Of a DNA stretch of 10,575 nt, positions 1-5,840 are shown piece by piece. This DNA comes from Planctomycetota bacterium (GTDB taxonomy: Bacteria; JAJVIF01; JAPKYR01). A model generated the notes under the pieces. It saw only the letters and a program-made list of their open reading frames with translations, was not told the DNA's origin and ran no database searches. Numbering within the stretch: position 1 is the stretch's first letter; each line of letters starts with the position of its first letter. Location: positions 1 through 10,575 of the forward strand of contig DAOVJF010000051.1 in the NCBI GenBank assembly GCA_030673355.1, in the 5' to 3' direction. The translations under genes and the position numbers were made by a program.

Positions 1-1
1 A

Positions 2-1297
2 ACGATAGCAATTCCGATGAACGCGCAGTGCGCGGTATTCGCGGAATCGGAAGTGGTAACCCTCGTTCACGCGAAAACATCGAAAGAGGACATCGCAAGG
101 GCGGTCCATGATGCGATCGCGAGCCGTATTGTTTCTCTCGCGCGCAAGGTCGGATTCGCGCCGGATGTGGTCCTGATCGGCGGCGTAGCTTTCAACACCG
201 GATTCGTGGATTCCCTCGAACGGGCTTTGGAGACCAGGGTTATAATTCCTGACGATCCTGAATTCATCGGTGCATACGGAGCCGCACTGATAGCCGCGGA
301 GGGGGATCCCATGGAGATATCCTGGGAGTCGCCGGTTGCTGAGACAGCCTCGGAGAGAAAAACAGCGCAACCTGTCATTCTGCCTGATTCAACCCCTGCG
401 GTTCCGCCAGATGAAGATGAAAAAGCTGAGTACTGGCGTTGGAAAGAATACAACTGGCACGATGAGAACATAGACTGGCGCAACGCTGATCTTGTTACAG
501 CCGGAGTGGACGTAGGATCAGTATCATCCCAGGCGGTAATTGTCGTGGATGGAAAACTGTACGCGTTCTCCAACATGCGTACAGGATCCAGCAGTCCCGA
601 AAGTGCCACAAACGCAATGAACTGGGCACTGGAAGGCACAGGGCTTACGCTTGATGATATAGGATTCGTGGTCGGAACCGGTTATGGTCGGGTTAACGTA
701 CCGTTTTCAAAAAAGGCAATAACCGAAATTGCCTGTCACGCTCGAGGGGCCAATTTCATGTACGGCCCTGCGGTCAGGACAGTCCTCGATATGGGCGGAC
801 AGGACTGCAAGGTCATCCGCTGCGATGAGAGGGGCAAGGTAACGGCTTTCGCCATGAACGATAAATGCGCGGCAGGTACCGGACGAGGCATGGAGGTTTT
901 CGCCGACCTCCTCGCGATTCCGATCGAGGATGTCGGTGAGATGTCGCTCGATGTCGAGGAGGAACCACCCCCGGTTTCGAGCACATGCGTTGTCTTCGCT
1001 AAATCCGAAGCGACCGGGCTTCTTCGCGAAGGTTGGCCGAAAAGCAAGGTGCTCGCGGCGTACTGTTCGGCGATGGCACACCGTGTTGTAACACTTCTGG
1101 AGCAGGTTGGGGTCGAGAAGGAATTCGCCATTACAGGTGGAATCGCCAAGAACATCGGGGTTGTAAAACGACTGTGCAACGAGATTGATATCGAAGCCCT
1201 GAAAACAGATTACGACACCCAGATCGCCGGCGCACTCGGTGGAGCATTATTCGCACAGAATCTGTTAAAGAAAAAACTCGCTAAAGCTGGGAAGTAG
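2..1297 (+). CDS. BcrAD/BadFG-type ATPase (activator of benzoyl-CoA reductase or 2-hydroxyacyl-CoA dehydratase), two fused domains, 5' partial
   Basis: ASKHA-fold ATPase that couples ATP hydrolysis to injection of a low-potential electron into a benzoyl-CoA reductase or 2-hydroxyacyl-CoA dehydratase. Numbering from the first in-frame ATG (base 17), residues 1-95 match the C-terminal half of one such domain (QCAVFAESE, LIGGVAFN). Residues 96-160 are a linker with a conserved-looking YWRWKEYNWHDENIDWR segment. Residues 161-415 are a complete second domain: nucleotide-binding GVDVGS, DMGGQD and GGIAKN, plus the two Fe-S ligand cysteines in NDKCAAGTGR (C284) and STCVVFAKSE (C324). The first domain shows only the second ligand (C5); its partner must lie upstream. 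The frame is open to the window edge and the ATG at 17 lacks a ribosome binding site, so the gene is truncated by the window. The second domain resembles BcrA/BadF most closely, from memory. Being a BCR subunit rather than a dehydratase activator is inference. The ferredoxin gene follows 37 bp later. Confidence 0.88.
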   Translation, partial: TIAIPMNAQCAVFAESEVVTLVHAKTSKEDIARAVHDAIASRIVSLARKVGFAPDVVLIGGVAFNTGFVDSLERALETRVIIPDDPEFIGAYGAALIAAEGDPMEISWESPVAETASERKTAQPVILPDSTPAVPPDEDEKAEYWRWKEYNWHDENIDWRNADLVTAGVDVGSVSSQAVIVVDGKLYAFSNMRTGSSSPESATNAMNWALEGTGLTLDDIGFVVGTGYGRVNVPFSKKAITEIACHARGANFMYGPAVRTVLDMGGQDCKVIRCDERGKVTAFAMNDKCAAGTGRGMEVFADLLAIPIEDVGEMSLDVEEEPPPVSSTCVVFAKSEATGLLREGWPKSKVLAAYCSAMAHRVVTLLEQVGVEKEFAITGGIAKNIGVVKRLCNEIDIEALKTDYDTQIAGALGGALFAQNLLKKKLAKAGK

Positions 1298-1334
1298 TTT
1301 CAGTTTCCTGAACGACGGACAGAAGGAAATCAAA

Positions 1335-1616
1335 ATGAAAGCTCACTACGGTTACAAGGACGGCGCCGGTGATTTTTTCATTATCATCGACACCGACAAC
1401 TGTATCGATTGCACGGACCATCCATGTGTCCCCGCCTGCCCTGAGAGCGTTCTCGAAATTATCGAGGATGACTACGATGATATGGTGGCATCTGTGACAG
1501 GGGATCACCGCAAGAAGATCAAGTACTCATGCGCACCGTGCAAACCCGACATAAACCGTCCACCACTACCATGTATCGAAGCATGTCCCAAAAACGCCAT
1601 CGAGCATTCCTGGTAA
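1335..1616 (+). CDS. 2[4Fe-4S] ferredoxin with atypical cysteine spacing
   Basis: Small (93 aa) soluble electron carrier with eight cysteines in two sets: C23-x2-C26-x4-C31-x3-C35-Pro and C66-x2-C69-x10-C80-x3-C84-Pro. By the usual ferredoxin folding rule, the last cysteine of each set would serve the other cluster. A classical clostridial ferredoxin has C-x2-C-x2-C-x3-C; here both sets carry insertions, and about 30 residues separate them, including an acidic stretch (EIIEDDYDD). The start is supported by an AAGGA ribosome binding site 7 bases upstream. It lies 37 bp after the ATPase gene and is probably co-transcribed with it. Class I benzoyl-CoA reductases and 2-hydroxyacyl-CoA dehydratases take electrons from ferredoxin, so the inferred role is direct donor to the neighbouring ATPase. 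No signal peptide is visible, so it should be cytoplasmic. Confidence 0.88.
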   Translation: MKAHYGYKDGAGDFFIIIDTDNCIDCTDHPCVPACPESVLEIIEDDYDDMVASVTGDHRKKIKYSCAPCKPDINRPPLPCIEACPKNAIEHSW

Positions 1617-1620
1617 AATA

Positions 1621-1675
1621 TGTAACATGTGCTTCCAGCGCATGACCCCTGTAACTTGTGCTTCCAGCGCATGAC
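1621..1675 (+). repeat. tandem 26-bp direct repeat
   Basis: Two copies, 1621-1646 and 1650-1675, differ at a single base (TGTAACA.. versus TGTAACT..), share GTGCTTCCAGCGCATGAC, and are separated by three C residues. They fill the short gap between the ferredoxin stop and the lipoprotein start. Tandem motifs beginning with TGT are typical of transposase-binding ends of some insertion sequences (IS21-like, for example), so this may be a relic end. No transposase gene is present in the window, and that origin is inference. Confidence 0.75.
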
Positions 1676-1703
1676 AAAAACCTTCCTATGCTATAATCCC
1701 AAA
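1671..1703 (+). promoter_or_regulatory. candidate promoter of the sulfatase-like lipoprotein gene, possibly leaderless
   Basis: An extended -10 box TGCTATAAT spans 1689-1697 (TATAAT at 1692-1697, a perfect match). An ATGACA -35-like hexamer (5 of 6 to consensus) lies at 1671-1676 with a short 15-bp spacer; its first five bases are the end of repeat copy 2. Transcription would be expected to start about 7 bases after the -10 box, which is at or next to the ATG at 1704. No ribosome binding site is visible before that ATG, consistent with a leaderless mRNA. Confidence 0.5.
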
Positions 1704-2918
1704 ATGCGCCACACAGCCTTCATCGCGGCCCTTTTGATCTCATCCCTCTTCTTAACCGGATGCACCGGTTCCGCGAAAATCCCATACCGGCAAAATGTTA
1801 AAAATGTAATTATCATCGCGATCGACACCCTCAGGGCAAACCATCTTGGTTTCATGGGCTACCCCCGGGAAACCTCCCCATTCCTCGATGAATTCGCCGC
1901 CCGCAGTATTATTTTTGACAATATTTACACACCGAAAGCGCTGACGCTCCCATCTTTTGCATCGCTCTTTACCGGGCTGCATCCGAAGAATACTCAAATC
2001 TACAAGAACATGTGGCCGCTTTCGGAAGACCTCCACCTGCTTGTCGAAGATTTCCAGGCAGAGGGATTCATAACCATTTTTCTCTCCGCAAGCGGAATTC
2101 TCCACAGCCGCTACCGTATGGACCAGGGATTCGATACCTACATCGACGCCGATCCGCATCCCGAGGAAGCATGGCATATCATCGAAAAAATCCACGAGCA
2201 GACCGAAAATATTCTTGAACCATTTTTCCTTGTCGCTCATTTCTGGGAACCGCATTCACCCTACGATCCCGATCCGGATGTCCTCGATCTGTTTGCCGAC
2301 CCGAACTACGAAGGTCCGATGGATGGTTCGGTTGATGTTTTAAACGCGTACAACCTCAGGCAGGTCGAGTTGACCGGCGTGGATATCCAGCATGCGATCG
2401 ATCGCTACGATGGCGAAATCCGATGGCTGGACAACCAGTTGAAAGAACTTTTCGACTATTTCGATGAGAAGGGATTCATCGATAATTCAATTATTGTAAT
2501 AACGAGCGATCACGGAGAGCTTCTCGGCGAGAACCATTTATTCCAGCATCGAAGGGACAGCAACATTGAGCTCCAAATCCCGTTGATCATGCACTTTCCG
2601 GGGGATCTCGACCCAGGTTTGCGTGTTCCGGCACTCGCGGAGATTACTGATATTCTGCCTACCATTATGGACGTACTCGGGATCGGGATTCCGGCTGAAA
2701 TCGATGGCATGAGCATGTTCCCGCTGTTCAGTGATCCGGAATTTGAATTCAGGACCAAGCTCCTTAGCGTTGGGGTCGATGACCCTGGTTATTTTCTTTA
2801 CAGTGAATTCAATGGGAATCACCGCGTAAGGGTGGAGCCTGATTTCGATGACCCTGAACCGGTCTGGCTCGATGAGCAGGACCGTGAAAGATTGCGCTCT
2901 CTCGGGTATATTCATTAA
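1704..2918 (+). CDS. sulfatase / alkaline phosphatase superfamily lipoprotein with a Thr in the nucleophile position
   Basis: Predicted 404-aa membrane-anchored hydrolase. The start at 1704 is preferred over upstream ATGs (1629, 1671) because it gives a clean lipoprotein signal: MRH, a hydrophobic stretch, then LTGC (C20). The superfamily signature follows: IAIDTLRANHLG (metal ligand D41), TLPSFASLFTG (81-91), HFWEPHSPY (179-187) and TSDHGELLGE (D269, H270). In true sulfatases the motif is C/S-x-P-S-R, with the first residue converted to formylglycine; here it is T81-L-P-S-F. The expected chemistry is therefore phosphatase, phosphodiesterase or phosphotransferase-like rather than formylglycine sulfatase. 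The C-terminal LRSLGYI is common in the superfamily. The location is periplasmic, tethered to a membrane. The substrate cannot be told. It sits between the ferredoxin and flavoprotein genes, with which it has no evident functional link. Confidence 0.85.
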   Translation: MRHTAFIAALLISSLFLTGCTGSAKIPYRQNVKNVIIIAIDTLRANHLGFMGYPRETSPFLDEFAARSIIFDNIYTPKALTLPSFASLFTGLHPKNTQIYKNMWPLSEDLHLLVEDFQAEGFITIFLSASGILHSRYRMDQGFDTYIDADPHPEEAWHIIEKIHEQTENILEPFFLVAHFWEPHSPYDPDPDVLDLFADPNYEGPMDGSVDVLNAYNLRQVELTGVDIQHAIDRYDGEIRWLDNQLKELFDYFDEKGFIDNSIIVITSDHGELLGENHLFQHRRDSNIELQIPLIMHFPGDLDPGLRVPALAEITDILPTIMDVLGIGIPAEIDGMSMFPLFSDPEFEFRTKLLSVGVDDPGYFLYSEFNGNHRVRVEPDFDDPEPVWLDEQDRERLRSLGYIH

Positions 2919-2975
2919 TAATACGTGCGGCGGGGCAAGTTTCAATTTGAAAGAACGTGACGGAGTTTTAAGTAC

Positions 2976-5498
2976 ATGATTAAGCTTACAATCGATGGAA
3001 TTGAAATCGAAGCGGATGAAAATACGACCATTCTCGAAGCGGCGGATGCTGCCGGGGTTTATATCCCGCGAATCTGCTCCCATCCCGATCTGCCGTCGGT
3101 CGATCCGGAACAGCTCGAACCGTGGGCTGAAGTTTTCCTGGGCCCGGATTTGAAAATATCTTCAGGGGCGGACAGCCGGTACGAGGGCTGCCAGCTATGT
3201 CTTGTCGAAGTCAACGGGCAACCGGAACCGGTCAGGGCCTGTGTTACGAAAGTAGAAATCGGGATGACAGTCGTCACATCGAATCCGGAAATCGAATCCC
3301 GCCGCAAAGCAAAGCTCAAGGAAATTTTCAACACGCATCCGCATGCCTGCGTAACCTGCGCGCAGCAGGCAGGATGTTCATTGGAGCCCTGCTCGACAAA
3401 TGTTGCGAAGGACGAGCGATGCTGCCCGATTTTCCAGATCTGCGAACTCAGGAAGATCGCCGAATTTGTCGGGATTCCCGATGATACATCCCGCTACATC
3501 CCGCCCGGACTTCCGGTAATAGAAGACGAACCATTATTTTTGAGGGATCACAACCTCTGCATAGGCTGCATGCGATGCGTGCGGGTTTGCCGTGATGTCA
3601 GAAATGTCGACGCGCTTGGCTTTACGTTTGATGAAAATGGAAAACTGGTTGTCGGCACCAAGGCCGCGACACTGAAAGACTCAGGATGCCGGTTCTGCCT
3701 GAGCTGTGTTGAGGTCTGCCCGACCGGAACACTGCGTTTGAAGTTCGAGGAGCCAAGAATCGATGGGCGGCGAACGGCCCATTGTATCGCGACCTGTCCG
3801 GCTGGAATGGACGTCCCGCGTTATCTCAGGGAGATCAGGCGTGGAGAGTTCGCGCGTGCCGAAGCTGTTATCCGGGAAACCGCACCGCTGCCCAGATCGC
3901 TGGGCCAGGTTTGTTTCCATCCATGCGAAGAAGAATGTATTCGTGGCGACGTCCACGAAACAATCGCCATATGCTCCTTAAAGCGCGCGGCGACAGAACA
4001 TGCGGGCGATCCAATCTGGAAATCAAAGTTCGATAGAGTGTCATCCACCGGAAAGAAAATCGCGATCGTCGGTGCCGGACCAACCGGACTGACCGCTGCC
4101 TGGTTTTTAAAACTGAAAGGCCACGATGTCACAATCTACGAGTCGATGGATTCTCCAGGTGGGTGGCTCCGCAATGGAATCCCTAAATATCGCCTTTCGC
4201 CTGAATCCCTGGATGCCGATATTGAAGATATTAAAAGCATCGGCGTGGAAATTAAAACGGGAATGGAAGTGGGAAAGGATATCTCCCTCGATCGGATTCG
4301 TTCCGGTCATGACGCGTTGCTTATCGCTGTGGGTGCGCGGAAATCGAAACCCCTGCCATGCGTCGGTGTCGACCTTTCGGGTGTTGAAGCCGGACTTGAC
4401 GCCATGAAAAAAATAATGCTTGAAATTGCACCGGGCGATAAACCGTATGAAGGTGAAAAAGTCCTTATTATCGGCGGCGGGAATGTCGCGATCGATGTCG
4501 CACGGTCCGCATTGCGGCTTGGCCCCGGCGAAGTGCATCTCTACTGCCTTGAAGAACGGGATGAAATGCCAGCCCACGACTGGGAAATTGTCGAAGCCGA
4601 GAAAGAAGGAATCGTGATGCATCCCGGTTGGGGCCCGGTACTGATTTCAGGCGACGGAAAGGTTGAGAGAGTCGATTTCCGGAAATGCACATCCGTTTTC
4701 GATGCATCCGGACGCTTTTTACCCAAATTTGATGACAGCGCGACCACATCCCATGAAACCGATCGCGTGCTGATTGCGATCGGCCAGGACACCGAATTGG
4801 AATTCCTTGGAAGTATCGAAGGAATCGACCTGAAAACCGGCATTGATTCGGTGGGTACATCGGTTGATGGGATATTCGCAGCCGGTGAGGTAATATCAGG
4901 TCCGGCGTCCGTGATCGATGCTGTTGCGCATGGACGAAAGTCCGCGTCGGGAATTGACAAATTCCTCGGTGGTGACGGCGATATCGACATCCGGCTGCTT
5001 GACGATACCGAACCGGACGGCGAACTTGGGATAATCGATGGCTTTTTCGATCTCGGTAAAATCCCAATGCCCCGCCTTGGAATCGAGGAAGCCACCGTTT
5101 GTTTCGATCTCGTAGAGAAAGGATACTCACCGGAAGACGCGATCGGTGAGGCCGGGCGATGCTTAAGATGCGATCTCCGCCTGCTTCTCTGCCAGAATCC
5201 ATCGGCGCCCGAATCGTGGATTGAATTCAACGAGGGTAATATCTCGAACCTTCCCGAGATCGAGGGTGTGTACCTGCTTCTCGATGAGGATAAAAAAATC
5301 TACGCGATCAAAGGCGAGCGGAATATTAAAGAAGCCCTCCTCGAAATCCTTGAGACAACTGAGAAAGCAAAGTATTTCCTGATCGAAGAGGACCCGATGT
5401 ATTCTAAGCGTGAGAGCGAGTTGATCCAGGGATACCTCAAGGAACACGGCTCTATGCCCCCCGGCGAAGGCGACGACGACCTGGACGATCTGTTTTAA
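2976..5498 (+). CDS. NAD(P)H-dependent Fe-S flavoprotein oxidoreductase (NuoG-like N-terminus + GltD-like FAD/NAD domains + GIY-YIG-like tail)
   Basis: Large (840 aa) cytoplasmic electron-transfer protein. Domains in order: an N-terminal [2Fe-2S] ferredoxin (C34, C72, C75, C89); a NuoG-type His-Cys cluster motif (H121-x3-C125-x2-C128-x5-C134); two [4Fe-4S] sites (C195/198/201/205 and C238/241/244/248); and a GltD-type Fe-S helical domain (C270, C274, C313, C317, C321). An FAD site VGAGPTG (365-371), a nucleotide site IIGGGNVAIDVAR (498-510) and a closing FAD motif GIFAAGEV (632-639) follow, then a cysteine knuckle (C729, C732) and a tail from about 745 resembling a degenerate GIY-YIG domain. 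A CGGAG ribosome binding site lies 10 bases before the ATG. This layout fits a NAD(P)H:ferredoxin-type reductase, and comparable reductases accompany some anaerobic benzoyl-CoA reductase clusters (BzdV in Azoarcus). Here it would feed the upstream ferredoxin and ATPase. Whether it bifurcates electrons is unknown. Confidence 0.87.
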   Translation: MIKLTIDGIEIEADENTTILEAADAAGVYIPRICSHPDLPSVDPEQLEPWAEVFLGPDLKISSGADSRYEGCQLCLVEVNGQPEPVRACVTKVEIGMTVVTSNPEIESRRKAKLKEIFNTHPHACVTCAQQAGCSLEPCSTNVAKDERCCPIFQICELRKIAEFVGIPDDTSRYIPPGLPVIEDEPLFLRDHNLCIGCMRCVRVCRDVRNVDALGFTFDENGKLVVGTKAATLKDSGCRFCLSCVEVCPTGTLRLKFEEPRIDGRRTAHCIATCPAGMDVPRYLREIRRGEFARAEAVIRETAPLPRSLGQVCFHPCEEECIRGDVHETIAICSLKRAATEHAGDPIWKSKFDRVSSTGKKIAIVGAGPTGLTAAWFLKLKGHDVTIYESMDSPGGWLRNGIPKYRLSPESLDADIEDIKSIGVEIKTGMEVGKDISLDRIRSGHDALLIAVGARKSKPLPCVGVDLSGVEAGLDAMKKIMLEIAPGDKPYEGEKVLIIGGGNVAIDVARSALRLGPGEVHLYCLEERDEMPAHDWEIVEAEKEGIVMHPGWGPVLISGDGKVERVDFRKCTSVFDASGRFLPKFDDSATTSHETDRVLIAIGQDTELEFLGSIEGIDLKTGIDSVGTSVDGIFAAGEVISGPASVIDAVAHGRKSASGIDKFLGGDGDIDIRLLDDTEPDGELGIIDGFFDLGKIPMPRLGIEEATVCFDLVEKGYSPEDAIGEAGRCLRCDLRLLLCQNPSAPESWIEFNEGNISNLPEIEGVYLLLDEDKKIYAIKGERNIKEALLEILETTEKAKYFLIEEDPMYSKRESELIQGYLKEHGSMPPGEGDDDLDDLF

Positions 5499-5547
5499 GG
5501 CCAATTTTAGTAAATAAAACTTCTTTTAGGACCGCGAAGCTCCAGCA

Positions 5548-5692
5548 TCGCGAATCGGGGACACGCTGAGATCGGGGACACCTCTTTTCGCTCGTCGAAA
5601 AGCAGGTGTCCCCCTCAATTCTAAATATGTCCAATCAATTTTTATTTAACAGGATTGGTCTAAGACAAAATCAGGTGTCCCCATGATCGCGA
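5548..5692. repeat. nested inverted repeats with GGGGACAC/GTGTCCCC cores (REP/REPIN-like)
   Basis: Outer arms: 5548-5564 (TCGCGAATCGGGGACAC) and 5675-5692, whose reverse complement is TCGCGATCATGGGGACAC. They match apart from a one-base indel and adjacent changes. Nested inside is a tight hairpin (5574-5613). In total there are four copies of the GGGGACAC core, two in each orientation, within 145 bp. Pairs of short palindromic units in opposite orientation are characteristic of REP/REPIN elements mobilised by IS200-like REP-associated transposases; assignment here is inference because no such transposase is in view. Confidence 0.65.
5574..5613. repeat. strong hairpin, 17-bp stem
   Basis: The left arm (10 bp GGGGACACCT then CTTTTCG) pairs with the right arm (CGAAAAG, one bulged C, AGGTGTCCCC) around a 5-base loop CTCGT. 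It lies 75 bp beyond the flavoprotein stop and could block 3' exonucleases or help end transcription. There is no T-run directly after it, so it is not a classical intrinsic terminator. Confidence 0.75.
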
Positions 5693-5728
5693 AAAAAAGA
5701 ATTAATTTCTAAAATTGGCATGGAGAAA

Positions 5729-5767
5729 TGTAAGCGATGTCCTGACACAAACTGTAAGCGATGTCCT
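5729..5767 (+). repeat. tandem 15-bp direct repeat TGTAAGCGATGTCCT
   Basis: Identical copies at 5729-5743 and 5753-5767, spaced 24 bp start to start, with GACACAAAC between. Like the pair at 1621-1675, the copies begin TGTAA and one runs into TGACA. Such tandem TGT-starting motifs resemble insertion-sequence ends (IS21 or IS481-like), but no transposase gene adjoins them. Probably a relic or solo end. Confidence 0.7.
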
Positions 5768-5780
5768 AATACCATACACT

Positions 5781-5804
5781 GCCGTGCTGTTCTACGGTTT
5801 TTTT
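5781..5804 (+). terminator. weak intrinsic terminator candidate for the flavoprotein transcript
   Basis: A CCGT/ACGG stem (5782-5785 with 5794-5797, extendable by one G-T pair) around an 8-base loop is followed at once by seven T residues (5798-5804). The stem is short, so the call is tentative. It lies between the + strand redox genes and the oppositely oriented small lipoprotein gene, where a terminator would be expected. Confidence 0.3.
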
Positions 5805-5840
5805 ACAAATGGAAAACGGCAACCGGTACTTTCTTAATCC

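Noticed and set aside
17..19. ATG at 17 as the true start of the ATPase gene.
   Set aside because: The frame is open to the window edge, there is no ribosome binding site, and the sequence begins in the middle of a conserved ASKHA domain at its second Fe-S cysteine motif.
1629..1703. A 25-codon N-terminal extension of the sulfatase-like gene starting in the tandem repeat.
   Set aside because: The extension is translated repeat sequence, and starting at 1704 gives a textbook lipoprotein signal peptide.
4468..5230. Two overlapping - strand frames of 229 and 244 codons opposite the flavoprotein.
   Set aside because: They are rich in Arg, Ser and Pro as expected for shadow frames, and the + strand carries a well-supported enzyme.
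5548..5767. CRISPR array or intact insertion sequence in the repeat-rich gap.
   Set aside because: The repeats are few, in mixed orientation and irregularly spaced, with no spacers of even length and no transposase or cas gene in the window.
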